Below are positions 41,037 to 49,924 of a DNA stretch of 61,518 nucleotides, piece by piece. The notes under the pieces are model-generated. The model was not told the DNA's origin and ran no database searches. It saw nothing but the letters and a program-made list of their open reading frames with translations. This stretch comes from Anaerolineae bacterium. Its GTDB lineage: Bacteria; Chloroflexota; Anaerolineae; Aggregatilineales; J027. The stretch covers positions 1 to 61,518 of the forward strand of contig JAJTXY010000023.1 in NCBI GenBank assembly GCA_021463865.1, given 5' to 3'. The stretch's first letter is position 1; every line of letters begins with the position of its first letter. The position numbers were made by a program, and so were the translations under genes.

Positions 41037-44000
41037 TTACCGTTGACGCCAAGATGCGGCACTATGGATGATGCCAGTGGGTAGGCCGATATATTGGTAG
41101 ATATAGGCCCCTGAATTCCAGTCCAGATCGTTGCGACGGTAGAAATCGCCATTGTTATAGACAAGGCCAAAGCTATCTATGTTGTTGCTGTCCCAGTCAC
41201 CCGCCACCAATAGGCCGTAATTGACGGAACTTGGTGCGCCGATGTATTGGGCCAGATTGAACTCGGCATGACCCGTACCGGGGACGATGTTGGTAAAGGC
41301 GATGGCGACGCCACGCCGGACTGCTATGGAATCCAACCCATCGTTGTTAAAGTCGCCTGCCACAAACTGGTGTATCCCGGAATACCATGCTTGATCCGGT
41401 AACACGACGCTTAACCATTGGAAGGTCAAAGGCGGATTGGGATTGCCCGCATAGTTGCAGGTGAAATAGAGCGCAAACGCGGTGCCATAGGGGGGGAAGT
41501 TGCCACTGTCCACCGCGCCCACACAATCGTTGGTGGCGCCACTAAATTTGCCAACCACGAGAGGCCGATTGAATAGGCCAATCCAGAAGCCTGCCCAAGG
41601 GTTAGCCGCCTCGTAGCCGATGTTGTTGGTGTAATAGAACACGCCATTGGGCGCATACAACCCCGGCGTTTTTTGCCCATCGCCGTTCCAGTCACCCATG
41701 ACCCATTGACCACCCGTTTGAGGCCCACCCGTTGGGTAGGTGGCATAGTTGACCGGGGGTGGCGACGTTTGGAGGGTATCCACAAGGCCTGCATAGTTGG
41801 CGCTGTTGTTGAACACCGCAATGGTATCGCCGACTGGAGTATTGCTGACGCTTAGACGCAGGACACTGGTACCCGTTGCGGCTGCCCCATACTTTGCAAT
41901 CATGATGCGATAGGTAGTGCCACCTGTTGCACTGAAATTTAGGGCGGAGGTACGAATGGCATGGAGGGCGTCTACGTCATCACTACAGGCGATCTGCGTT
42001 AATGCGCCTTCCGTCCCCGTATAGACACCAATCACCGTGTCGTAGGTACTGCCTTCCGTGCTGACCGAGACTAGTCCAGCGGATAGTGGCGTATACTGAT
42101 ACCAAACTGTATCTGAACGGGTCGCAACATTACATAGAGTTGCGCCAGATGGGTCAGTTCCAGTCGTAGTGGCTTGAAAGACTTCTTGGCTCCATCGGTA
42201 TGGGGGTGAAGATACCACCGTCGCATTGGCAAAGGCGTCGTTGGAGGGTGGCCCCCAACCTTCATCTGGCAACACATATTGAATCGCCGCAAGTGCATTG
42301 ATCCGCCGGAATGTGAAGCCATTTTTAGAATCGGTAACATCAACGCCCGTTGAATAGAGGATGCTTTGAATCCAATCGGGGTGTACCGCGAGGGTCGGAT
42401 TGGCTTCTATCATCAAGGCCGCGACTGCTGCCACTGTGGGTGAGGCTTGGGAGGTGCCACGATAGGTACTGGTTCCGCCACCCATGCCTGCTGATATGAT
42501 TTGTGAGCCGGGAGCTAACAGGTCAAGTTCAGCATTGCTGTTGGTAAAGCAGGTGATGGTGGTGGTGTTGGTGGTGGCGTCGAAACAGGCAGGCCATGAA
42601 CCGCCAAACATGGCGTTATAAGTAAGGTGGGGAGGGTTATCAGGTTCGCGGCCTAGATCACTGTCATAGGTGGCACCGACTGAAACCACCCCGGTATTGC
42701 AGGCAGGCGAGGACAGACTGTTTGCACTGCCTTGATTGCCACTAGAGGCAAAGATGGTAACTCCAGCGGTTGCCAATGCAGTAGTGGCGTCTTCGACAGT
42801 GGGTTGGGCCAAATCGCAAGCGGCGGTACTGGTGTAGAGTGCGAATGTCCCGAGGCTCATGTTAATGACATCTACGTTTAGGGTAGCTTGATTAGCAATA
42901 ACCCAGTTCAGCCCCTCGACCCAATCTGAGACGAAACCTGAACCAGTATTGGAAAGCACCCGTACTGCGACAATTTTGACATCTGGCGCAAACCCGATAG
43001 GTGCAACAACGCCATTCGCGGTAATGACACCACTGACATTCGTCCCATGTCCATTAGCATCTTCAGCACTGATCCCAGTCGTCGTATTGCTAGGCGGACA
43101 AGTGCCCTGCGTTTCGCAGTGTTGGGCGATGATGTCGTCGCTTAGGTCAGGATGATTGGTGTCAATGCCGCTGTCCAACACGGCAATCGTAACCCCCCGC
43201 CCACGTAGACCGTAGGTGTTGCGGGCGATGTCGGCTTGGATAGCGGGTACGCTCACATCCGTGTGCATGGTGCTTGGTTCGTCAATGACGATGGATGCCA
43301 CTAGGGGGTCGGCTTGCATTTGGATCAGGGTGGCAAAATCGGCATACCCCGCAAAGGCCGGCAGGTGGGAATATTTGTGGCGCAATTCAAATTTGCCTGC
43401 ACTCGCCAAGACCTCATTTTGCATTTCGGCGTTCAAGCGCGTGTTAAAGGGCACACGGCCAAACCCAATCGAGGGGGCACGCAGTTGGACGATGACCCGG
43501 ATTTGACCTTCGCTTTGCGCGGCGGCTATGACGGTTTCATCGAGTTTGTCGGTATTCACACCACGCGGGATGGGGGTTGAGGCGACAGGCGTGGTCTCGG
43601 TTGGGGTGGGTTCAACGGGCGGGGGTGCTGGAATGTAAAAGGCGTCTACCCCGATGATCGTGCCTTCCTGCGGATAGACCTTCAGCGTATGGGGACCGTT
43701 TTCCAGATAATCTACGATGGCTCGACTGCCAAATTGGGGTGATGTGCCATCGGTCATGACGGTACGCAGAACGGTGCCGTCTACTTCAATGGCGAGTGCC
43801 CCCAATGCCGGATTTTGCACATAGACGATTTCAATACGTGGGCCGACAAATTCCAGTGTCAGTGTATCATCCACGCTTTTGCCGCTATAGAGGTAATTCC
43901 CCCCACTGGCTCCGGCGGCAGCTTGTTTTGTCCAACTGCCCGATTGCTGGACGAGGGGATCATCCGATTCGATTAATCGTCCAACGGGGCCATCATCCGA

Positions 44001-44099
44001 ACGAGCCGGTGTTGGCTGGGCGGACAGTATAATGCCTGCTATCAGAAGGATAAAGATCAAGGCACCTGAAAAAATGCGCCGATTGGCTAATCTTGACAC
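41037..44099 (-). CDS. Secreted subtilisin-family (S8) protease with jelly-roll-like, PPC and GDWN domains
   Basis: A 1020-residue exoprotease. GTG start with GGAG about 9 nt upstream; signal peptide to about residue 33. Residues 40-155 are the shared beta domain (GRLIESDDPLVQQSGSW to VDAFYIP), here N-terminal rather than C-terminal. A Pro/Thr linker, then an I9-like prodomain (about 180-280). The catalytic triad is Asp309 (VLDSGIDTNHPDL), His351 (DANGHGTNVSG) and Ser550 (GTSQASP). A pre-peptidase C-terminal-like domain spans about 619-755 (DAFANATVV, DTVIGVYTG). The last 260 residues are the GDWN module. The triad is complete, so it should be active. It differs from its relatives in carrying one shared domain at each end. 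Confidence 0.92.
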   Translation of the reverse strand: MSRLANRRIFSGALIFILLIAGIILSAQPTPARSDDGPVGRLIESDDPLVQQSGSWTKQAAAGASGGNYLYSGKSVDDTLTLEFVGPRIEIVYVQNPALGALAIEVDGTVLRTVMTDGTSPQFGSRAIVDYLENGPHTLKVYPQEGTIIGVDAFYIPAPPPVEPTPTETTPVASTPIPRGVNTDKLDETVIAAAQSEGQIRVIVQLRAPSIGFGRVPFNTRLNAEMQNEVLASAGKFELRHKYSHLPAFAGYADFATLIQMQADPLVASIVIDEPSTMHTDVSVPAIQADIARNTYGLRGRGVTIAVLDSGIDTNHPDLSDDIIAQHCETQGTCPPSNTTTGISAEDANGHGTNVSGVITANGVVAPIGFAPDVKIVAVRVLSNTGSGFVSDWVEGLNWVIANQATLNVDVINMSLGTFALYTSTAACDLAQPTVEDATTALATAGVTIFASSGNQGSANSLSSPACNTGVVSVGATYDSDLGREPDNPPHLTYNAMFGGSWPACFDATTNTTTITCFTNSNAELDLLAPGSQIISAGMGGGTSTYRGTSQASPTVAAVAALMIEANPTLAVHPDWIQSILYSTGVDVTDSKNGFTFRRINALAAIQYVLPDEGWGPPSNDAFANATVVSSPPYRWSQEVFQATTTGTDPSGATLCNVATRSDTVWYQYTPLSAGLVSVSTEGSTYDTVIGVYTGTEGALTQIACSDDVDALHAIRTSALNFSATGGTTYRIMIAKYGAAATGTSVLRLSVSNTPVGDTIAVFNNSANYAGLVDTLQTSPPPVNYATYPTGGPQTGGQWVMGDWNGDGQKTPGLYAPNGVFYYTNNIGYEAANPWAGFWIGLFNRPLVVGKFSGATNDCVGAVDSGNFPPYGTAFALYFTCNYAGNPNPPLTFQWLSVVLPDQAWYSGIHQFVAGDFNNDGLDSIAVRRGVAIAFTNIVPGTGHAEFNLAQYIGAPSSVNYGLLVAGDWDSNNIDSFGLVYNNGDFYRRNDLDWNSGAYIYQYIGLPTGIIHSAASWRQR

Positions 44100-44236
44100 A
44101 GGGGAACTCCATTTTCTCTAGGGTATGGCGAAGATTCATTTTCATTATATGTCAAGATTCCGTCAGGTTGCTGTCAGCATTTGTGAAAAGCGGGGTAGAG
44201 TAGTGCTTTAGTGGGAATTAAAAATGGAGCGTACCC

Positions 44237-45193
44237 GTGACGATGAAAATTTCGGTGCATATCGTGACCTATAACAGCGCCGATCCTGTTGAAATGTGCC
44301 TCGATTCATTGCTGGGCCAGCAGGGGGTAGATTTTGGGGTGCTGGTAGTGGATAACGCCTCCGTTGATGATACGGTGGCGCGGGTGCAGCAGAAGGGCGT
44401 TGAGGTCATAGTCAATGCGGAAAATCGAGGTTATTCGGCGGCGCATAATTTAGCTATCAGCCGCACCCAGAGCGAATACGTACTGACGCTCAACCCGGAT
44501 GTGTGGTTGGCGCCGGGGTACTTGGCGACGATGGTGGCGGCCTTAGATAAAAATCCCCAATGGGGGTCGGCAGCGGGGTTGTTGCTGCGTGTGGAAAAAT
44601 TGGGCGAAACACCACAGTGGATTGACAGCACGGGCTTGTTGATGAGTCGTTCGCGCCGTCAATTATTGCGAAACAGCGGCGATCCAATTGATGAGACGCC
44701 CATGCAGCCCGATGCAGTGTTTGGGCCGGATGGCGCAGCAGCGATTTATCGGCGGGCCATGCTGGAAGATATTGCGATCAATGGCGAGGTGTTTGACGAA
44801 GATTTTTTTATGCACAAGGAAGATGTAGATGTGTGCTGGCGAGCACAACTGCGCGGTTGGCAGTCAGCGTATGTGCCGGACGCAGTAGGGCATCATATCC
44901 GGGGATTTCGGCCCGGACAGCGGGAAAGGGTTTCAGCGGATATGCGCTTTTTGGGGGTGCGAAATCGTTATTTGCTGATGATGAAAAATGAGATCATGCC
45001 GCATTTTTGGCGGGATGCCCCGGCGATTCTGTGGTATGACCTGAAAATTTTGGTCTTCATTTTGTTAAAGGAACGATCTTCACTTCGGGCGTTTAGTTCG
45101 GTGTGGCAGCTACGCAAGCGCATGATGGCAAAACGGCGTGTTATTCAGGCAGGGCGCAAAGTTGAATGGCGCGATTTACGCCAGTGGTTTTGA
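44237..45193 (+). CDS. GT2 family glycosyltransferase (rhamnosyltransferase-like)
   Basis: A 318-residue soluble GT-A enzyme of the WbbL/RfbN type: SVHIVTYNSADPVEMCLDSL, VLVVDNASVDDTV, ENRGYSAAHNLAISR, the metal site TLNPDVWLAPGYL, and DEDFFMHKEDVDVCWRAQLRG (the ED acceptor-site motif). It closely parallels the protein at 57372-58394. GGAG lies 8 nt before the GTG; an ATG two codons later is also possible. It probably adds a deoxysugar to a cell-surface polysaccharide. The sigma factor gene starts 12 nt later. Confidence 0.88.
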   Translation: MTMKISVHIVTYNSADPVEMCLDSLLGQQGVDFGVLVVDNASVDDTVARVQQKGVEVIVNAENRGYSAAHNLAISRTQSEYVLTLNPDVWLAPGYLATMVAALDKNPQWGSAAGLLLRVEKLGETPQWIDSTGLLMSRSRRQLLRNSGDPIDETPMQPDAVFGPDGAAAIYRRAMLEDIAINGEVFDEDFFMHKEDVDVCWRAQLRGWQSAYVPDAVGHHIRGFRPGQRERVSADMRFLGVRNRYLLMMKNEIMPHFWRDAPAILWYDLKILVFILLKERSSLRAFSSVWQLRKRMMAKRRVIQAGRKVEWRDLRQWF

Positions 45194-45205
45194 TGGAGGG
45201 GTTTT

Positions 45206-45814
45206 ATGGAGCACGATGCACTTGATTTCCAGCAAATTTATGATGAGGTTCACCCCAAAATATTGCGCTACATGGCTCGCTTGGCAGGTGAAGCTGAGGC
45301 CGAAGATTTGACCCAAGAGGTTTTTATGAAAGTCAATCGCGGGCTGGAAGAGTTTAGGGGGGAGTCGCAGCTTTCCACTTGGATTTATCGTATTGCGACC
45401 AACACAGGGATAGATCGGCTTCGGGATTGCCCTGTCCATCAAGGCAGCACGATTGAGCTATCGGACGATTTGATCGAAATCGAAGACCGGGAGATGTGGA
45501 CTGGCGAAAGGGCGCTTTCGGTGGAGCAGCAGCTTGTCCGGCAACAAATGAACGACTGCATTCGGAATTTTATTCACCAACTGCCCGAACACTATCGCAC
45601 GGTGCTTATCCTGAGCGAGTTGGAGGGGATTAAAAACCAAGAAATCGCCACTATTCTCGGCATCACGCTAGAAACGGTGAAAATTCGTTTGCATCGGGCC
45701 AGAGCAAAACTTCGGCATGAATTAGAGGCCCATTGCGAAGCGTACTGGGTTGAAGAAAATGAGTTTGTGCCCAACCTGAAAGCTGTCTTTGGGCAATACC
45801 GCAAGAAAAATTGA
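45206..45814 (+). CDS. ECF-type RNA polymerase sigma factor
   Basis: A 202-residue ECF sigma factor. Region 2 is visible as IYDEVHPKILRYMARLAGEA, EDLTQEVFMKV and STWIYRIATNTGIDRLR; region 4 as LPEHYRTVLILSELEGIKNQ, EIATILGITLETVKIRLHRA and RAKLR. A 25-residue tail (CEAYWVEENEFVPNL) extends beyond region 4. GGAGGGG precedes the ATG. No recognisable anti-sigma factor follows; instead there are DUF2892, CxxC carboxymuconolactone-decarboxylase-like and PspC proteins, which may sense or respond to envelope or redox stress. Confidence 0.92.
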   Translation: MEHDALDFQQIYDEVHPKILRYMARLAGEAEAEDLTQEVFMKVNRGLEEFRGESQLSTWIYRIATNTGIDRLRDCPVHQGSTIELSDDLIEIEDREMWTGERALSVEQQLVRQQMNDCIRNFIHQLPEHYRTVLILSELEGIKNQEIATILGITLETVKIRLHRARAKLRHELEAHCEAYWVEENEFVPNLKAVFGQYRKKN

Positions 45815-45876
45815 AAATTAAGCTGTATCCTTTTCGATTCGCCTCCGTCTATAGGGGTTAGAAAGGAGGTGAAACG

Positions 45877-46119
45877 ATGTTTCGACGAAATTGTGGTACG
45901 GTGGATCGCGCCGTGCGGTTCATCGCCGGAGTATTGATTCTGCTGGTCGGCATGTTCCTTTTGGGAGGCGTCCATGGTGATCTCAATGGGGTGGTTGCTG
46001 CTGCCTTTGGCGGGTTTATGTTGACGACGGCAGTCAGCGGCTTCTGCATTTTGTATGTGCCTTTTGGTATCTCGACCCTTGAGAAGAAGAAAGGCATTCC
46101 ACTGGAGGTGAACCCATGA
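45877..46119 (+). CDS. DUF2892 inner-membrane protein
   Basis: An 80-residue protein with the family opening NCGTVDRAVRFIAGVLILL, two membrane helices, and the ending SGFCILYVPFGIST. DUF2892 is often fused to or found with rhodanese or thiol-handling proteins. The ribosome site AGGAGGTG is the best in the region. Its stop overlaps the next start by 4 nt (ATGA), placing it in an operon with the AhpD-like and PspC genes. Confidence 0.85.
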   Translation: MFRRNCGTVDRAVRFIAGVLILLVGMFLLGGVHGDLNGVVAAAFGGFMLTTAVSGFCILYVPFGISTLEKKKGIPLEVNP

Positions 46120-46370
46120 AACTAGATAACCGAACATTACGGCTCATTGCGGTTGGGGCCTCGGTGAGCGCCAATTGCCAGCCGTGTTTGCAAACGAATG
46201 TCACAAAGGCTTTGGAAAGCGGAGCCGCTGAACAAGAAATCACGGAAGCCAGCGAAGTTGGTAAGATGGTGCGACAAGGGGCGGCCTCCAAGCTAGATGA
46301 ATTTGTGGACAGACGGAAGCAAGGCAGCCTCAAGTCTGAGGGATGTGGATGTGAAAAAGAGGAGGCATAG
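46116..46370 (+). CDS. Carboxymuconolactone decarboxylase (AhpD)-like small protein with CxxC
   Basis: An 84-residue helical protein. SVSANCQPCLQTNVTKAL holds a CxxC (Cys21, Cys24) as in AhpD-like thiol oxidoreductases, followed by ITEASEVGKMVRQGAASKL. The C-terminus has a second Cys pair (GCGC). It overlaps the genes on both sides by 4 and 1 nt, so expression is tightly coupled. A thiol redox role is likely by family; partner unknown. Confidence 0.85.
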   Translation: MKLDNRTLRLIAVGASVSANCQPCLQTNVTKALESGAAEQEITEASEVGKMVRQGAASKLDEFVDRRKQGSLKSEGCGCEKEEA

Positions 46371-46621
46371 TGAATTTCCAAAAGCGTCTCTATTGTTCGG
46401 CTGAAAATCTGATGCTCACAGGCGTCTGTGGGGGAATTGCCGAATTTCTCAATATAGACCCCACGTTGGTTCGGCTGGTGTTCATCACCGTAGCCCTGTT
46501 TGTCGTAAATCTTGAGAGCGTCATGGTGATTTATGGCATCCTATGGGTGGTGATGCCGGCCCAACCCAAAGAGAAGGCCAAGCGTAAAAACGACGAGTTG
46601 AGCAAATTCCTGATGACGTAA
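46370..46621 (+). CDS. PspC-domain membrane protein
   Basis: An 83-residue protein with the PspC signature: KRLYCSAENLMLTGVCGGIA, EFLNIDPTLVRLVFI, then a membrane segment ending YGILWVVMPAQP and a short Lys-rich tail. PspC proteins take part in envelope-stress responses. Start is a GTG whose first base is the last base of the upstream stop codon (TAGTG). With the ECF sigma gene three positions upstream this looks like a small envelope-stress operon. Confidence 0.88.
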   Translation: MNFQKRLYCSAENLMLTGVCGGIAEFLNIDPTLVRLVFITVALFVVNLESVMVIYGILWVVMPAQPKEKAKRKNDELSKFLMT

Positions 46622-46634
46622 CAGCCAGTTATTG

Positions 46635-46669
46635 GGAACTATAGGGCTAGTCCTTGTGGTTCCTTTTTT
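46635..46669 (+). terminator. Terminator of the sigma/PspC operon
   Basis: GGAAC pairs with GTTCC around a 19-nt loop, followed by six T that run into the stop codon of the convergent glycosyltransferase gene. An inner AGG/CCT pairing may extend the stem. Confidence 0.6.
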
Positions 46670-47474
46670 ATCCGTAGCGCAATTCCTCGGTAGGGGCGGT
46701 GGCATCATCCGGGTCGCTGATTTTGAGGCGGGTGGCTTGGAGAAATAACAACCACAGGTAGAGTGGATTCAGCAGCAGGTAACGTTTCCAGAGGCGGCTG
46801 GGTTCGCGGGTCAGGCGATAGAACCATTCGAGGCCACGTTTTTGCATCCATGCCGGGGCTTGTGAAAGTGTTCCGGCGTGGAAATCGAAGGCCGCTCCCA
46901 CCGCAATCAAGGGTATGGACAGCAGGTCACGATATTCATAAACCCATGTCTCTTGGCGTGGACAGCCCAATCCCACAAACACCATTTTCGCGCCAGTGGC
47001 TTGAATCTCAGTGGCGATTTGTAATTTTTCCTCGGCGGTGACGCGACGAAAAAAAGAAGGCTGCATTCCGACAATCTTTAAATCGGGGAATTGGCGGATT
47101 AAATTTTGGGCCAATTTATTGAGCGTTTCCGGCTGACTGCCATAGAGATAAATGGGCAGATTTTCAGCGGCGGCGCGTTCGCATAATTTAAGGGTCAGGG
47201 TTGGGCCATATACGCGGTCAGTCAGACCAGTTTTATACAGCAAGTTGAGCGCCCACCGCACGGGCTGACCATCGGGAGTAATAAGGTCTAAACGATTGAG
47301 GCGATAGCGATGGGTTTTGTCAAGGACGCCTGTCATAACGCCATGCACAGCGAGAGCAGTGACTGCTAGGGGGTGTTGAGTTTGGGCCGCCGAAATAATG
47401 CGTTCGATAGCAGCGGCATAGTCAATGGCGTTAATCTCGACACCCAAGACATTGTACTTGCCGCCATCAATCAT
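46668..47474 (-). CDS. WecG/TagA/CpsF-family glycosyltransferase (GT26)
   Basis: A 268-residue enzyme that adds a sugar (ManNAc/ManNAcA type in known members) to a polyprenyl-diphosphate-linked sugar. Signatures: VLGVEINAIDYAAAIE, the catalytic Asp region LDLITPDGQPVRWALN, YLYGSQPETLNKLA, VFVGLGCPRQETWVYE and AVGAAFDFHAGTLSQAPAWM. The ATG at 47474 has GGAG 8 nt upstream and overlaps the preceding stop by 8 nt; the frame is open to 47534 inside that gene. With the WbaP-like enzyme at 55741 it could act early in polysaccharide assembly. Confidence 0.93.
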   Translation of the reverse strand: MIDGGKYNVLGVEINAIDYAAAIERIISAAQTQHPLAVTALAVHGVMTGVLDKTHRYRLNRLDLITPDGQPVRWALNLLYKTGLTDRVYGPTLTLKLCERAAAENLPIYLYGSQPETLNKLAQNLIRQFPDLKIVGMQPSFFRRVTAEEKLQIATEIQATGAKMVFVGLGCPRQETWVYEYRDLLSIPLIAVGAAFDFHAGTLSQAPAWMQKRGLEWFYRLTREPSRLWKRYLLLNPLYLWLLFLQATRLKISDPDDATAPTEELRYG

Positions 47475-49890
47475 CGGAGTTCTCCTGCACCGTAATGGGG
47501 AGGAGTGTGGCGATACGATTGCTGGGAACCACACCGAGGTCAGGATTACGCACCGCTAAATTTTCACCAGTGATGTAATTGTAGACCGTGACTTCCAGAT
47601 AATACTCGCCCGGAGCTAGATCGGCGGGTAGTTCGAGGCCGTGATTATCACGGAGGGGTCGGCCAATTTCCCACTGGGAGGTATGACCAAACGTGGCGAT
47701 AGGCAACCCGTCTTGTTGGACAACAGGACGATGAGCGGCGTCGGAGATACGAACGCTGATGTTATAATCAGTAACCATCGGTTGCAGGGCCAGCCAAACA
47801 ATCGAAATAGGGACAACATCCCCCGGCTGATAAGTGGTGCCGCGTGGCAGGTCATAGCCCAACAGTCCTAAGAGTTCTCCAAAAATAAAAGTTGTACGGT
47901 AGACGGCTGGGACACTTGGAACATCCACTGTGTCATACAAAATGGCGCGTGCTTTTTGGCTGACCGTGTATTCACGGACGGGAAAGTAACGAATCGTCAG
48001 CAACCGTTCGGCAGGGCGAATTGCATCCGTGATAAATGGCCCGGACGCAGCTACAAACCATAGGCGGCGATAATGATCAGGTGCCCAATCGAGCGCATAA
48101 CTCGCATAGGGGCCGAGGGCGGGATAGAGTTCGTCATCGCGGATTTCGGGTTCGCCCGGTGCATAACCGCCACGCAGCGGCAGAGGAAGGGTCATTAACA
48201 CCGCGTCAGCTTTAAAATAATTCATGAACAAGCGCGAATACTCACCACGTTCAATCAGGACAATATCATCGGGTTGAACTTCTTGATTGAGTATGTTGAT
48301 GAGTTCAAATACATCGGATTGGTCGCTGATATAACGTTCATCGTCGCGCAGTTGATAAATGCCTTCGCCGAGGGGGAGGATCGGCGACAAAACCACAACG
48401 GTTATGATGGTAGCCTTCAGAGCGCTATTTAAATGGGAAAGGCCCTTCTTGGCAAATGTGGCCCATGCACAGAGGCCAATGCCGACAACTATCATCATGA
48501 GTGTCAATAGGGGCATTAGCCATTCTTGCTCTACGATTGTCCATGCCGGTTGCAATTGGTCGCCGCTAAAATGATGCCAATGATAGGGAATCTGTGACTC
48601 GCTCCAAACCCAATTATAATCGGCCCATTTTTGCCATTCATCAAAACGGGTTGGGTCGTCAAAAAGGCTAAATTGAAGTTCAGTGTAGTAGTTGGTATAC
48701 GGGACACCGAGACCAAGCCACTGCATTCCGATACTGACAATCAACAGCGGGATAAAGACTAGCCATCCGGTGTATTGCTTGAGGGTAGTCGGCTTGCGAA
48801 AAAGCCACTCAAGCACAGGCAGCACCCAGATCATCAGGACGGGTAAGAATGGCACCATGTAACGCGGCCCCCATCCCCATCCCCCATTCCAAACCGTGCT
48901 TTGACGAGTGACCCCATAACTGGCGCTGACCACAATCAACGCGAGCGCTGGCCCAAGCACCATGCGCCATTCGCCACGCCGCCACAACATCACCGCCCCG
49001 ATCCAGCCTGCTGCTAGAATTGGCGAAAACAGCCATAAACTACGAGAAGGGCTAACATGATAACCGAGCAGGCTCTCTGGAACTGAATTCCATGTGAGTG
49101 TATCGAGGTCTGTCCAGCGGGTAACTGAATAACGACCTTCTTCCACATCGGGTTGGAGGAAAAGAACCACCGAAATAAGAGCGCCCAAAATAAGCACCAA
49201 AATCACTACAGCGGGCAAGGCGTGTCGCCAGACGATACGTGAAGGGAAAAGGGAAATTAAAACGGCGGGTAGGATTAACCAGCCGATTTGTTTGGTCAAA
49301 ATCGCCGCGACAATCGCTAGGGCCGCGAGTAGGGTCTGTCGCCAAACCGATTGGTGCTGTTCCATGCGTTGGTGAATTTGGGTTGCAAAATGAAACGCCC
49401 ACAATACAAAAAGGCTCATCACGGGTTCACGAAAAATCCATCGACTGTAGGGCCATGCGGCGGTGGCAATGCCAAAGATGAGTGCTCCCCACCATGCAAC
49501 CGCAAGACGATACCCGCGTTGTAGGGCAATGATATATAAGCTGAGCGCTGTAAGAGCCATAATGAAAATATTCAGGGTAAAAACCGTGTGCAGTCGCCCA
49601 ATATCCGGTAGTTGATGACCTAGCCAGAATAGCGGTGCCGCAATGATTACTTGCAGGGGTTCATATTTTTGTTGGGGCCAAGGAGTGCCGTCTGCTTGGA
49701 CGCTGGGATCAACATTATAACCAATTGTCCGAGCCATTGTGCCGTTTAATACAAGGCTTTGTGTACTATCAAAAATGATATACTCGTCTGAACTTAGCGG
49801 TAATCCACTATAGCTAAAGATGTAAGTCCCGGTTAATATCAACCAGAGGGCCAAGCCAAGCAATAGTTTTTTATTATGGTGTTGGTTCAT
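47467..49890 (-). CDS. ArnT/PMT-like integral membrane glycosyltransferase
   Basis: An 807-residue protein with an N-terminal GT-C-like membrane domain of about 11 helices and a C-terminal soluble beta-rich domain (about 590-807). The first periplasmic loop has acidic residues SSDEYIIFDST, as expected of a GT-C catalytic loop, then PWPQQKYEPLQVI and WPYSRWIFREP. It probably uses a polyprenyl-phosphate sugar to glycosylate an exported lipid, protein or glycan. The TagA-like gene overlaps its 3-prime end. The start codon abuts the divergent ABC permease frame with no intergenic space. Confidence 0.82.
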   Translation of the reverse strand: MNQHHNKKLLLGLALWLILTGTYIFSYSGLPLSSDEYIIFDSTQSLVLNGTMARTIGYNVDPSVQADGTPWPQQKYEPLQVIIAAPLFWLGHQLPDIGRLHTVFTLNIFIMALTALSLYIIALQRGYRLAVAWWGALIFGIATAAWPYSRWIFREPVMSLFVLWAFHFATQIHQRMEQHQSVWRQTLLAALAIVAAILTKQIGWLILPAVLISLFPSRIVWRHALPAVVILVLILGALISVVLFLQPDVEEGRYSVTRWTDLDTLTWNSVPESLLGYHVSPSRSLWLFSPILAAGWIGAVMLWRRGEWRMVLGPALALIVVSASYGVTRQSTVWNGGWGWGPRYMVPFLPVLMIWVLPVLEWLFRKPTTLKQYTGWLVFIPLLIVSIGMQWLGLGVPYTNYYTELQFSLFDDPTRFDEWQKWADYNWVWSESQIPYHWHHFSGDQLQPAWTIVEQEWLMPLLTLMMIVVGIGLCAWATFAKKGLSHLNSALKATIITVVVLSPILPLGEGIYQLRDDERYISDQSDVFELINILNQEVQPDDIVLIERGEYSRLFMNYFKADAVLMTLPLPLRGGYAPGEPEIRDDELYPALGPYASYALDWAPDHYRRLWFVAASGPFITDAIRPAERLLTIRYFPVREYTVSQKARAILYDTVDVPSVPAVYRTTFIFGELLGLLGYDLPRGTTYQPGDVVPISIVWLALQPMVTDYNISVRISDAAHRPVVQQDGLPIATFGHTSQWEIGRPLRDNHGLELPADLAPGEYYLEVTVYNYITGENLAVRNPDLGVVPSNRIATLLPITVQENSDD

Positions 49891-49924
49891 GTGTTTTGTG
49901 ACTACTGACTTGGATAAGGAATTC

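Noticed and set aside
20354-44099. The similar C-terminal regions as a recent duplication or assembly artefact
   Set aside because: DNA of the copies differs widely at silent sites and the N-terminal domains are unrelated, so the copies are genuine, diverged paralogous modules.
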